This document shows, piece by piece, positions 23,041 through 33,318 of a stretch of 64,000 nt of DNA. The notes beneath the pieces were generated by a model. That model ran no database searches. It was not told where the DNA came from and saw only the letters and a list, made by a program, of their open reading frames with translations. The first letter of the stretch is position 1. Every line of letters begins with the position of its first letter. The stretch spans positions 1-64,000 of the forward strand of contig JAMAHW010000055.1 in NCBI GenBank assembly GCA_023627715.1, written 5' to 3'. The stretch is from Periconia sp. R9002 (taxonomy: Eukaryota > Ascomycota > Dothideomycetes > Pleosporales > Periconiaceae). The position numbers and the translations under genes were made by a program.

Positions 23041-24261
23041 ATGGCGCTCGATACCTTCTACCACAACAAGATCGAGGCGATGAAGCTGGAGATCATACAG
23101 GGTCAAGCAGTGCTGCGACGCCTGGAAGCTCAGCGGAACGACTACAACTCGAGGGTGCGGTTATTGCGGGAAGAACTTGGCCTGCTCCAGCAACCGGGGT
23201 CCTACGTCGGTGAGGTGGTCAAGGTTATGGGCACCAAGAAGGTCCTGGTGAAGGTGCATCCCGAAGGCAAATATGGTAATTCAGTCACCTCAAAGTCATG
23301 TTCCAATGAACGCTAACAAAGGACAGTCGTCGATATCTCCGATAACGTCGACATCAGCAAACTCACCGTGGGGAAGCGCGTGACATTACTTAGCGACTCC
23401 TACAAGCTCGAAAAGATGCTCCCCTCGTCCGTGGATCCCCTCGTCTCGCTCATGATGGTGGAGAAGGTTCCCGACAGCACATACGACATGATTGGCGGTT
23501 TGGATCAGCAGATTAAAGAAATCAAGGAAGTCATTGAACTCGGTCTGCAACACCCGGAACTCTTCGAATCGCTGGGTATTGCACAACCAAAGGGTGTTTT
23601 GCTGTACGGTCCCCCCGGAACAGGAAAGACGCTACTTGCCCGTGCTGTGGCGCATCACGCAGACTGCAAGTTCATTCGAGTGTCTGGAAGTGAACTGGTG
23701 CAGAAGTACATTGGTGAGGGTAGCCGAATGGTTCGTGAATTATTCGTCATGGCCCGAGAACATGCGCCTAGTATCATCTTCATGGATGAAATCGACAGCA
23801 TCGGCTCAAGCCGAGTGGAAGGAAGCTCAGGCGGTGATTCTGAAGTGCAGCGAACCATGTTGGAATTGCTAAACCAGCTGGATGGTTTCGAGCCGACTAA
23901 GAACATCAAAATCATCATGGCTACTAATCGACTCGACATTCTGGATCCTGCGCTTCTCCGACCGGGTCGAATTGACCGCAAGATCGAGTTCCCCCCACCA
24001 TCCGTGGAAGCCCGTGCCGATATTCTAAGAATCCACTCGAGGAGCATGAACCTGACGCGTGGCATCAACCTTACTAAGATTGCGGAGAAGATGAACGGCT
24101 GCTCAGGCGCCGAGTTGAAGGGCGTTTGTACCGAGGCTGGCATGTACGCGCTAAGGGAAAGGAGAGTGCACGTCACACAGGAAGACTTCGATCTTGCAAC
24201 CGCCAAGGTCTTGAACAAGCATGATGACAAGGCGACCAGCTTGAGCAAGCTGTGGAAGTAG
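23041..24261 (+). CDS. RPT6: 26S proteasome regulatory ATPase Rpt6
   Basis: Exons are 23041-23275 and 23327-24261, with a 51-base intron (23276-23326, GTAATT...CAG). The split codon becomes Val, and the 389-residue product is the usual length in ascomycetes. The N-terminal coiled coil (about residues 10-50) is followed by an OB fold and an AAA+ domain. Walker A GPPGTGKT lies near residues 173-180 and Walker B Ile-Ile-Phe-Met-Asp-Glu-Ile-Asp near 227-234. The SRH segment [17 protein letters not shown] is intact. Rpt6 is one of six ATPases in the 19S base that unfold ubiquitinated substrates into the 20S core. The start Met-Ala-Leu-Asp-Thr matches the family. Confidence 0.97.
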
Positions 24262-24666
24262 TCGGTACGTTTGTGCGGGGAGAATCCATGGCTTGGGAGG
24301 TTGCTCATGGATTACAGCAGCAAACTGGATCTTCAATGTCACTGATTCAAGTTGCTCTAGGTGCTGCAGCATTTTCATGTACGAATAGTAGCATAGACTT
24401 TTGACGATGCACAAGTGCAGCAACTGCTAATTTGAACGAATGAATAAATAAACGATTCCTTCTGTAACTACACGGTGAACACATGGTCTGACGTATATGA
24501 TCAAATCAGATATACTACTTTGGCATCTTGCAGTTATTTTGACTAGAGCAAATACAACTGTCGAGAAGATAGAACTGATTGTTAATCCATAGATTCTCAT
24601 GAAAACTTCTGACTACAGCGGCGCATATCCTATCAGGTCTACATGCCACAATCGACTTCTGAACAG
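24262..24666. other. Short convergent gap between RPT6 and the TcB-TcC gene
   Basis: Only 405 bases separate the two stop codons. An A/T-rich stretch near 24435-24460 (aatgaataaataaacgatt) could serve 3' end formation. There is no direct repeat, tRNA or transposon remnant that would mark an insertion edge. Confidence 0.5.
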
Positions 24667-27600
24667 CTACCTCATAAGATAAAAAGCTGCCAGTCCAGCC
24701 AGTGCTCCAACACCTGCCCCTATTACTGTTCCTGCTGGTCCAGCCAGTGTACCGACAGCGGCACCCGTCTCTGCAAACTCGCCCACCATAAGAATACCAA
24801 CGGCGCCACCGACACCCACCGAAGCAATCTGTCCGACTCCTTCTGGATTCGCTGCTCCCAGTTTCTCCGCCACCTTTTCGCTCACAACGCCTACACCGCC
24901 GCCTATAGAGCCGGCGACCAGCACAATCTTGCCATAGTTGCCCGCAGACTGCAGAGCATCCGCACCACCACGCCCTGTAGTACGTAGAAAATCCGACATT
25001 TCATAAGAGAAGTCTACAGCTTGGTCGAGCGGGCCGAAGGGAGAAATGGCGCGGGCGACTCCCTCTCCAGCTCCTCCTGGCACCATTTTAAAGATTTTGG
25101 CTCCGCCTCCTCCTACGCCGCCACCACCACCACCTCCTCCTCCTCCTCCACTAGGCGGTTTCGGAGGACTGCTTCCCCCCTTCGAGGGAGGAGGAGACGC
25201 TTTGCTTCCTCCCTTGCCATTGCCGCCGGTTACGGCATTCTTCGTGGCCACGCCGGCATTGGGGAGTCTCTGCTTCGCGCCGTTGACGACCTGGACGAGC
25301 CTGGGCGGCGTACCGCCCTTGTAGCTCGCTCCCGTCTTCCCCCATCGAGCATGATCCGCCTGGATGGTGCGACCGCCCGACTTGTGGTCCGAAACATGTT
25401 CGAGTTCGCCAAACGAGATGATCTGGTCTTTAACCAGAGGGCCCCTGCCCCGGGCCACCGTCGCCGTGTCGAGGTTGTCCACGGGGTTGTTCTTGTCGCT
25501 GACGATGCCTTTGCCGTCGACGGAGATGATCTTACCGGTATTCGTGCCTGGGATGTGCTGCACCGCGACGTTGTGATATGTGCGAGCCTCGACCGACTCC
25601 GGATCGGCCCCCTGCTTCGCGTTGGTGATGTACTGGTCCACGAGAGCGTGGTACGCGTTGCCTCGTGCTCCGGGGTTGTTCGGATTGTTCATATCCGGGT
25701 GGTCCTTGAGATAGGCGTCGACGTTCTGGTGGGCGTACTCGGTTGCCGCTTGGTTGAGCTCTACGGCCGTCTTGGACGGGGGAGCCTTTGATGTTGTGTC
25801 GTTTGTTTCCTTACCGGTGGGATCGCTGTGGCTGATGGGATTGCCGCGTACGAAGGCGAAGAGATTGAGCCCGTCTTTGACGCCGATGGGGTCGGCGTTG
25901 ATCCAGCGGCCTAGCCATGATGCGTAGTACCGAGCTCCATGATAGTACAGTCCGTTCTCTTCATCGCGCTCTTTGCCCATGAAGCGGTACCGTTTCGGCG
26001 CGTCGATGTCGCTCCTCACGCCTTGGTAGGATGTCGTGCCGAAGGGAGTGTACTCTTCGTACGAAATTACCTGCGCTTGGTCGTCCAGCTCCAAGACGAC
26101 GGATTCGACGTGGTTGGAGGCTTGGAAGCGGATCAATTGTTTCGGTAGGTTTCTGGGGTTATCGCCTAAAGTCCTCGTCTCGATCAACGCCATGCGTCTC
26201 TCGCCGTCTGCAACCGAGAGCGTCTCCTTTTCTAGCGAGATGTTGCCAGTTCCATCGTACTCCCTGTATACCTCAAACTGACCTAGATAGATCCTCTCCT
26301 TGAGTTTGACCGGCGTCTGGCCTGCTGCCGCTTGACGCTCCGTCACTTTTCGAATCCGCTGCCCGTCGGTGTTGTACACGTAGAATGCCGTCTCAGGGAT
26401 GCCTCCATTATTCACGACTTGTTGCGAGGTGGACTGAAGTCGATCTCGAAAGTCCCAGGTCATCGTGTTCAAGTGTGGCATCCGCGTCATGTTCCCATGA
26501 ATCCCAGCCAATCCTTCATACTCGTACGTCTCCGTCCGCGATCCAATCGTCGTCGACGCCAACCTATTGTTGTATTTCCCCGGTTCCAGCTGGCTCGGGG
26601 ACTTGTATTCATATCGTCTTGTCCAGCTTGGGTGCGAGGGATCTGTGCTTTCGTGCTTCATGGAAACCAGGTTATCGGTACTGTCGTATGTGTACGTCTC
26701 AAAGTACCGACCCATCGCATTCCCATCTCCAGGCTGATCCAACCGCGTCTGGCCTGAATTGTCGGGCGACGGTAGTATAGGACCACCCGCGCTCGGCGCG
26801 CCCGTGCTGGCCTGTCCCATGTGTTCCCGCCCCGAAGCCTGGATGAGTCGGTAGCACGCATCGTAGGTGTAATCCGTCATTGGATCGACCCTCTGGTTGC
26901 GAAAGTAAATCGTCTGTTGTGCGTCATCTTTCATGCGCGTGATGTTTCTCATTGCATCGTAGTAGTAAGATAGATTCTGCAATGACTCGGCGCCGCGTTT
27001 GGTCAGGACGTTGGTGAGGCTAAATGTTTCGGTGTCGTATTTGAATGTAGTCGTGGTTTGGTTGCCGTAGTGGATTTCTGTTCGTTGCCCCTTGGCGTCG
27101 TAGGAGATGTGGTTGACGATGGGTTTCCACACCAACTGCCCGTCCTCTGCTTTTGCTTCTTTCACATTGACCGTCACACGGTTCAAGAAATTGGCTTCGT
27201 TGTACTCGTATTTTGTGGTGCTGAGATCCGGACCCCGTGCTTCTGTCTGCCTATTCATAGCATCATACGTGGTCTTGGATGTATACACAGCGTCCTCGAG
27301 AGCAACGTCGGTAGACCAATCCAGCGTGTTTTTGTAGTCTTTGGCAAGCTGGCGGCGGGTCTCTACCGTGTTACCTTTGAAATCGAATTCCGCGTTGACC
27401 ACCAAGCCAGCTTGATCGAAAACCTGAACAAGATTTCCACGTTGATTATGCAACGCTGCGTCCGTTAAACTCTCGCCGTAGACGAACTTCTCAACCATGA
27501 TCTCCGCTGCACCGGACTCGGTCAGGTACGTCCGCACTGGACGATGCAGCTCGTCGTACGCTTTTCTAGTCTTTTGACCGCGGCTGTCCCATCGAAACAG

Positions 27601-30600
27601 CTCCTTCCCCATGCCGTTGGAAAGAACCCACCGCTCCCCGGCTTCCATGGACGATATGTGCGTCTGTCCACCCAGCATGTCGACTTGATTACGCTGTACA
27701 AGACGATCCTGGGCGTCTGAGATAGCGATAACATTTCCTTCAATGTCTTGTTCGGTCCTCGTTCGGTACGTCCCACTGCTTCCATTATTTTGTACGGAAA
27801 GAAACGTCCGTCCCAAACTATCCAAGTGCGCCTCGCTCGGCGTATCCGCATGCTTCAATGCCTTGACTGCAGCATCACGCTCCTCAGGCCCCTTTTCACC
27901 GTCCTTCCTCGCGTCGTACCACGTCGGGAGATATTCCGTATGGGGAAGTAGCCGTAGCATCGACCCAATATCTGGGTCAGTAGACGGATCACCGCTCCCA
28001 ACCGTATCATTCGCATCAAACGTAACCTGCCTCCAAGGCGTAAACACCACTTTCCCCCATGTGTGGTTTGGATTGACGGTCGCGACGACGCGGGAGATGG
28101 GGTCGTAGAGCAAGGTCGAGCTCACGCCGACCTTGTGGTCGAACTTGAAGTCGTGTGTCGTGTCGAAGAAGGGCTCGAAGCTCTTCACGGGTTTGCCCTT
28201 GTTGTTGAAGACCTTCCAGCCTGACCCTACCCAGCGGATCGGCGCATTCGTACCGCCAGAGGGAAGTGTGGGATCCGGCTCGGCTTGACCTTTTTTCTGG
28301 ATCTCGCGGTTGAAGCCGTCGGAGTAAGAGAATGAGACTTGAGTTTTTAAGGGACCGGCGACGGGGCTCGACGAGTGAGTTTCTCTGGTGATGGTAGCGG
28401 TGAAAGAAGGCCGCTTTCCATCTGCCTTGTTACTCAACCAGTACCGACACGGATGGTATATCATCCTCGAGGTGGCACTTCCAAGCAAAGAAGCAGCCAC
28501 ATCACCTTTCGGGTTTTCAAAGAACTGTTCAATTTCCTCCCTAGTAATCGTAGCCCGGAACCCTTCGAGCGTATCGCCTACCGTCTCCGACGTCTTCCCC
28601 ATGCACGCCGTCCCAACGACGTTGGCGAACTCGTCGAACGCGCATTGCGAGCGATTCCCATTGGGATCGGTGATCAGGAAAGCAGAAGATACCCGATAGT
28701 CGTTCTGGATGTGCGTTTCGTTGCCCACCGCGTCGAGCGTTTTGATCGGGAGAAGATTGTAACCGTCCAGATCAACGTTGTTGCTGTTACCGGCCGGATC
28801 TGTGTACCTACGGGCGCTAAAAAAGTGGCTCCTAGCCAACTGAAGCTCCTCTTGTGGTGTGGCGTTAGGGTCTGGATGGAAATACGTCCGACCGGATGGG
28901 ACCCACCAGTGGCCGTCGTTGTCGAGATCTTGGTAAAACGCTGCTTGGTGGTCTGCTGATCCTGGCATTGTTTCGGTTGGGTTGGGGATCAAGTCCTCCC
29001 ACGAGCCATCTGCTCGCTGCCGACGATAAATTTTGGAAAGGAGGCCGGGGGTGAAGGCGAGTCGAAACGTCTGGCCACCTATTACGTGCGACTGGACCTT
29101 TCCGAGAGGCAGAAGACGGGACAAGTCGTTGCTGCGATAAATTTCCCGGCTGCGATCGATCAGGCGCTTGCATCTGCTCTGGATGTCATTATCTTGCACT
29201 TCGTACGGAACCTCGAGGAGATTGGTGAGAAGGGAACAGTCGTTCTCGGCGAACGTCTCGAAGTCAAACTTCTGCTGGCCGGCGGCGAGATGGAAATCGT
29301 ATACTTGATACGATCGCGATTCAGATGGTTGAGGCAGGAGAAATTCGTCTGGGTCGTTGATTGCATTGGTCAAGTCGTGCTCTGCGTACAAGAGATACGT
29401 CGTTTCTTGGACTTTTTGGTCCGGAGTTGAGAGTTCGCTCCGGCCTTGGAGACGACCGTACGAGATTTGAAGCGTCTTTAAGGGATTTCCGTACTTGTCG
29501 ATCTCGAGTGTCATGTCGTGCTGCACGCGTGGATCCTCGGGGTTGCGCTCGAGGTGGTAGGTGATACTTTCACGAGGATGGACCGAGAAGATGGAGTGCT
29601 CGTGACTGTCAAGCTGCCTTTGCACTGGGTTCAAGGCATAGTTGCTCTCTGTTATCGCGTAGGGAATGCTTTCAAGGTCGCTCTTGTCCAACGAATAAAC
29701 TTCCTTTCGCAATTCATGGCCTTTGAGGGTCCGACACGCCTCTCGAGTTTCTGGCGCGCTCAGACCTGGAGGGAGCAAAGAATCCGGCAACAGTCCTGCC
29801 CAAAAGGCGTCAAAGCTGCCACCCGTCGTCGGAGCGCCGTAGTATTCGTGCGCATAAGCGCGGCTGATTGTGTCGTTTCGAACAAAGGCTCCAGTGTGGT
29901 ACCATGTTCTTGTGAGAACCGGGGGAACGCGCCATTTCGAGTCCACATTAACCGCATCGTCGCCGAAGGTTGAGTCCTCAGTGGTCGTTGAGAAGTCTTC
30001 CGAGTCCCACTGCTCGACCATTCCGAAGCCGCGAAACTCACGCTCGTATCCGTCGAAGAATCCGTGGTGATATGCGTAACGGGTTTCGAAACGACATTGG
30101 CCAAGGTGGTCAAACGTCTGCACTTTCTCGACACAGTGGACGGGGAAAGTGAGGCGTGTGACCCACGGATGGCCATTCTGCTTGTCGTTTAGGTAGAATT
30201 TGTTGGACGACGCATACTCCAGTCGTGTCTCCGCTCCAAGGTTGTTGCGAACACCTGTAAGTAGATGCGGTTTCGTTCCTCCCATAAGATCAACGTAACT
30301 CATTCTCGCTGTTGGTACTGGCGAGCTTGTGGTCCATACCAGACATGCCGTGCCCCGACCCAGGAGGTCGGTAGCGGCGACGTGTGAGAGACTGTCATAT
30401 TGCGGGAGACAAGACAACCGCACTCGACTCGCAAAGCCGTTACCAGACTCATTCGAATAGACATCTACCCCCTCATGACTTAGAAAGATGATGTCGTGCG
30501 TGCCCGATCCATCAATATCAGCTAGGAGAACAAGGCTGGTGTGGAAAATGTCTTGAGCACAGAACCATGGTGCATTGTCCATGGCAACACGACCTCCGAA

Positions 30601-32613
30601 TTGGCCGTGTCCCAAGTTGGGCCAGTAAACAATGTCTCCATTGCGAATTCTTACGATATCAGTGAGTCCGTCGCCCGACATGTCTGCGAGGTAGATGGAC
30701 TGCTCTGGGTCGGCGAAAATGAGTCGCGGACCAGTCAACTCGTCGAGTGTCTTTGGCACACTCTCGGGCTCGCCATAGCCATCTTCTCCAAGTGACGGAT
30801 AGAAGGTGAAAACATCATCTTCGGTAACTAAAATATCCCCCAGCCCGTCCCCTGTCAGGTCAATCACCTTCGTGTTGGCGTCCTTGAGGGCTACATTTGG
30901 GAAAGTGTCAAAAGTTCGATAGTTAGACCACCCATTGTCTTCTTCGTTCAGCTGGTAAAACCCGGCCGTACCAGGGTCCAAGACAACGAGGTCCATCTGG
31001 CCGTTCCCAGACAGATCCATGAATATGGTTTCTCCTTTCGCAAGATCATCGATAGGCCTTGGGTTGACGACCACCGTGTCGCCAAACTTCGCAACCTGTC
31101 CGGTTGTACCGGACTTCTCGTCAAAGTTGTTTGCACTCAAGTTTGACTTGTAAAACCAATCCACCCGCTCGTCGATCAGTATGCCCTGTGATCCTTCACC
31201 ATAAAGATCGATGAACTGGTAAGATTGCCCGTCAATTCCAGCTGGGATGTTCTGAAGCTCATCCGAGTCCAGACTCAGAGCTTCGGAGTCCATCAAGGCC
31301 TCTGGAGAGGGGAATTGAGAGTAGGAGAACTCCAGTGGCGGCATTTCCGAGCTTATATATCGCGACTGAGACTCGTCCCAGACGTGTCCCCAAGATTTTA
31401 CTTCTATGAGATACGAAGCTACGTTATTCTCTGCGTAGCTCAGCTCTGTAGATCTGACCAAGTAATCGACGCGGCCTAGCTCAGAAGGAAAGTGGTGAAA
31501 CATCAACATTCGTTTACAGAGTCGATACGTGCGGATCTCAAAGCCAGAGCGATAGTATGAGAATGGATCTTGCCGACAGGACCAGGTGTTTACGGCGGAA
31601 GTTGAGGGCGTTGACGGATCGTGTTCGCCATAGTCGAACACCATGGAGAACATCCACTGGTCGTCGGGTAGCAACGAGGGAGAGAAAGGCAACCAGGATT
31701 GCTGATCTCGATTTGGAACGCGATTCCCATACCTAATCATCTTGAGGTATCTTGCCGCCGTCCTTGCTTCAGCGGGACGGTTCTGTTCGGATGCGTTCCC
31801 GATGGGAATGCCTTGCTCATCCTCGGCTTTGTAGTCGAAACGAACGGCCTCTCCGTCAGTTGTGTAAGTCTCTGATAACAGCCACGTAAAGATGCGCTTC
31901 GATGAGGCTGTTCTGGCTTGATGATAAACGCGGGAGTTGTCATCTCGCCCAAAAATGCTGGTGATGTTATCTCTTGAAATCTGCCGCCAATGGATGTCAT
32001 TGGGATCTGCGAGATTGATCCACCTTTCAGTTCTTTCAAAAGTACCTTCAATGCGATGGCCGTACGAGCGTACCCGATACCCATTTCTCTGTTCATCTTG
32101 CACACTTGGCTTTTTCTTCGAGTTCAGGATGACCGAACCATCCTCCGCTCTTTTCCACAACGGTACAAGATCTTCGCCTTCGAAGATGAAGACGTCCGAG
32201 TCAGGCTCGTCTCCAGAGCCGTCGAAGTATCGTGGGATTCCCTTATCCGTCTTTCGGGAGATGCTTGACGTGGAAACACTCCATCCAAGACCAAAAGGTC
32301 CGTTTCCTTTGCCGGAGCTGTAAGAGAGTCCTATTGATGGCTCTGAACCGCTTCGAGACGGCGTGAGCTTGACCGGCACGGTCAGGCTTGCTGTCCCAGT
32401 TGCGGCATTCACATTGAACTTTTCGCCGATGGAATGAATAGCTCCACCTCCTTTGGGTAGGTTAACTGCGGGAAGAGGATTGTGGGATGGACGATGTGAT
32501 TGTGGAGCATCCTGTTGTCCCTGACTTTCGCCCTGCGAAACTCCTGGCTCCAGTGCGACAGTCCGGCCACTGTCGTCTTGCACGTTGGGCACCTTTCCTG
32601 CCAGCGACGACAT
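24667..32613 (-). CDS. TcB-TcC fusion of a bacterial-type ABC (Tc) toxin complex: SpvB / TcdB-mid / Rhs protein
   Basis: This is one unbroken frame of 2648 codons with no intron and no signal peptide. An SpvB-type N-terminus (about residues 45-260) starts with an Asn-Leu-Pro-Lys-Gly-Gly-Gly-Ala motif. FG-GAP/VCBS-like Asp-Gly repeats follow at about 530-720, then the TcdB middle regions (about 750-1050). A long series of Rhs/YD repeats (about 1450-2200) leads to a well-kept Rhs core at about 2215-2268 (Gly-Lys-Glu-Arg-Asp, Gly-Ala-Arg-Tyr-Tyr, Asp-Pro-Ile-Gly, Asn-Pro-Ile-Ser), the site where TcC proteins cut themselves. The last 380 residues are the variable effector: a polar part I cannot assign, a Pro/Ser then poly-Gly linker near 2450-2495, and a hydrophobic Gly/Ala-rich end. 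In bacteria TcB and TcC form a closed cocoon holding the effector. The neighbours are fungal genes, and the TcA partner is divergent 705 bases away. Activity in this fungus is inference. Confidence 0.93.
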   Translation of the reverse strand: MSSLAGKVPNVQDDSGRTVALEPGVSQGESQGQQDAPQSHRPSHNPLPAVNLPKGGGAIHSIGEKFNVNAATGTASLTVPVKLTPSRSGSEPSIGLSYSSGKGNGPFGLGWSVSTSSISRKTDKGIPRYFDGSGDEPDSDVFIFEGEDLVPLWKRAEDGSVILNSKKKPSVQDEQRNGYRVRSYGHRIEGTFERTERWINLADPNDIHWRQISRDNITSIFGRDDNSRVYHQARTASSKRIFTWLLSETYTTDGEAVRFDYKAEDEQGIPIGNASEQNRPAEARTAARYLKMIRYGNRVPNRDQQSWLPFSPSLLPDDQWMFSMVFDYGEHDPSTPSTSAVNTWSCRQDPFSYYRSGFEIRTYRLCKRMLMFHHFPSELGRVDYLVRSTELSYAENNVASYLIEVKSWGHVWDESQSRYISSEMPPLEFSYSQFPSPEALMDSEALSLDSDELQNIPAGIDGQSYQFIDLYGEGSQGILIDERVDWFYKSNLSANNFDEKSGTTGQVAKFGDTVVVNPRPIDDLAKGETIFMDLSGNGQMDLVVLDPGTAGFYQLNEEDNGWSNYRTFDTFPNVALKDANTKVIDLTGDGLGDILVTEDDVFTFYPSLGEDGYGEPESVPKTLDELTGPRLIFADPEQSIYLADMSGDGLTDIVRIRNGDIVYWPNLGHGQFGGRVAMDNAPWFCAQDIFHTSLVLLADIDGSGTHDIIFLSHEGVDVYSNESGNGFASRVRLSCLPQYDSLSHVAATDLLGRGTACLVWTTSSPVPTARMSYVDLMGGTKPHLLTGVRNNLGAETRLEYASSNKFYLNDKQNGHPWVTRLTFPVHCVEKVQTFDHLGQCRFETRYAYHHGFFDGYEREFRGFGMVEQWDSEDFSTTTEDSTFGDDAVNVDSKWRVPPVLTRTWYHTGAFVRNDTISRAYAHEYYGAPTTGGSFDAFWAGLLPDSLLPPGLSAPETREACRTLKGHELRKEVYSLDKSDLESIPYAITESNYALNPVQRQLDSHEHSIFSVHPRESITYHLERNPEDPRVQHDMTLEIDKYGNPLKTLQISYGRLQGRSELSTPDQKVQETTYLLYAEHDLTNAINDPDEFLLPQPSESRSYQVYDFHLAAGQQKFDFETFAENDCSLLTNLLEVPYEVQDNDIQSRCKRLIDRSREIYRSNDLSRLLPLGKVQSHVIGGQTFRLAFTPGLLSKIYRRQRADGSWEDLIPNPTETMPGSADHQAAFYQDLDNDGHWWVPSGRTYFHPDPNATPQEELQLARSHFFSARRYTDPAGNSNNVDLDGYNLLPIKTLDAVGNETHIQNDYRVSSAFLITDPNGNRSQCAFDEFANVVGTACMGKTSETVGDTLEGFRATITREEIEQFFENPKGDVAASLLGSATSRMIYHPCRYWLSNKADGKRPSFTATITRETHSSSPVAGPLKTQVSFSYSDGFNREIQKKGQAEPDPTLPSGGTNAPIRWVGSGWKVFNNKGKPVKSFEPFFDTTHDFKFDHKVGVSSTLLYDPISRVVATVNPNHTWGKVVFTPWRQVTFDANDTVGSGDPSTDPDIGSMLRLLPHTEYLPTWYDARKDGEKGPEERDAAVKALKHADTPSEAHLDSLGRTFLSVQNNGSSGTYRTRTEQDIEGNVIAISDAQDRLVQRNQVDMLGGQTHISSMEAGERWVLSNGMGKELFRWDSRGQKTRKAYDELHRPVRTYLTESGAAEIMVEKFVYGESLTDAALHNQRGNLVQVFDQAGLVVNAEFDFKGNTVETRRQLAKDYKNTLDWSTDVALEDAVYTSKTTYDAMNRQTEARGPDLSTTKYEYNEANFLNRVTVNVKEAKAEDGQLVWKPIVNHISYDAKGQRTEIHYGNQTTTTFKYDTETFSLTNVLTKRGAESLQNLSYYYDAMRNITRMKDDAQQTIYFRNQRVDPMTDYTYDACYRLIQASGREHMGQASTGAPSAGGPILPSPDNSGQTRLDQPGDGNAMGRYFETYTYDSTDNLVSMKHESTDPSHPSWTRRYEYKSPSQLEPGKYNNRLASTTIGSRTETYEYEGLAGIHGNMTRMPHLNTMTWDFRDRLQSTSQQVVNNGGIPETAFYVYNTDGQRIRKVTERQAAAGQTPVKLKERIYLGQFEVYREYDGTGNISLEKETLSVADGERRMALIETRTLGDNPRNLPKQLIRFQASNHVESVVLELDDQAQVISYEEYTPFGTTSYQGVRSDIDAPKRYRFMGKERDEENGLYYHGARYYASWLGRWINADPIGVKDGLNLFAFVRGNPISHSDPTGKETNDTTSKAPPSKTAVELNQAATEYAHQNVDAYLKDHPDMNNPNNPGARGNAYHALVDQYITNAKQGADPESVEARTYHNVAVQHIPGTNTGKIISVDGKGIVSDKNNPVDNLDTATVARGRGPLVKDQIISFGELEHVSDHKSGGRTIQADHARWGKTGASYKGGTPPRLVQVVNGAKQRLPNAGVATKNAVTGGNGKGGSKASPPPSKGGSSPPKPPSGGGGGGGGGGGVGGGGAKIFKMVPGGAGEGVARAISPFGPLDQAVDFSYEMSDFLRTTGRGGADALQSAGNYGKIVLVAGSIGGGVGVVSEKVAEKLGAANPEGVGQIASVGVGGAVGILMVGEFAETGAAVGTLAGPAGTVIGAGVGALAGLAAFYLMR

Positions 32614-33318
32614 ATGTATTTGAGTATTTATTCTTAACTATGTGAGTGTTGAGTTCCCATCTATCGTCTAGACTGATCCTGTAATGGCGATGTGTTAAAT
32701 GGGACTTGTCAACGGGTTGAAGGTCACCGCCTACTATGGTTCTAGCCCCATCGTCACCTCGCGTTACCATCGTATCTAAGTCATTCGTCAATAGCTGCGG
32801 AGACAAAAAAAGATGAGATGCTTCATTCACCAAGGCAGATGTGCGCCTCGTATTTGGTGGCTCAGGTGCGGCTGGAGTTAAGCCACTCAAACGCCGGCCT
32901 TCTTCCAAGCTTCAAGGCCAGCTCGCCCACTGGTCGTGACTAACAGACCCCGCGTGAATCGAATGATCAAAGGTCCGTATCAAAGTCACCAGGACGATAC
33001 TTGTCGAACTTGGTGATTTTTTTGGAGTTCAGCTCAGGCCAGGCTCGTTTGTGGCTGAGACTTTTTCTTTCGACGAAGACCCTCGCGATTCTTTGATTCG
33101 GGTCCAATGCACAGCCAAAGCTGTTTGTCCAGGAACTTGCCGCCTGGGCAAGAACAAGGATTCAAAAAGGAGCGTAATTTAACATTTATCCTGCTCTGGC
33201 ATGCTTTTGAGCGCTTCAATGTTCCCTCCATAACCCAGCCGGGCTCAGATAGCTATTTACTATATCAGTGTTCATCCATCATTGGATACCTACCAGAAGA
33301 CATCAACTATTTGACGAC
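32614..33318. promoter_or_regulatory. Shared 705-base region between the divergent TcB-TcC and TcA genes
   Basis: The two start codons face away from each other across this gap, so both promoters must lie here, which suggests joint control. A tatttactatatcag stretch near 33252-33266 is the best TATA-like site for TcA. I see no recognisable operator. Confidence 0.5.

Noticed and set aside
24262..24666. Insertion-site scars (direct repeats, tRNA, transposase remnant) at the Tc locus border
   Set aside because: Looked for here and in 42916-44143; nothing recognisable by eye.
25021..25791. 256-codon plus frame opposite the TcB-TcC gene
   Set aside because: Antisense shadow of the glycine-rich and effector-coding part of the minus-strand gene; Arg/Val/Ser-rich, no family.
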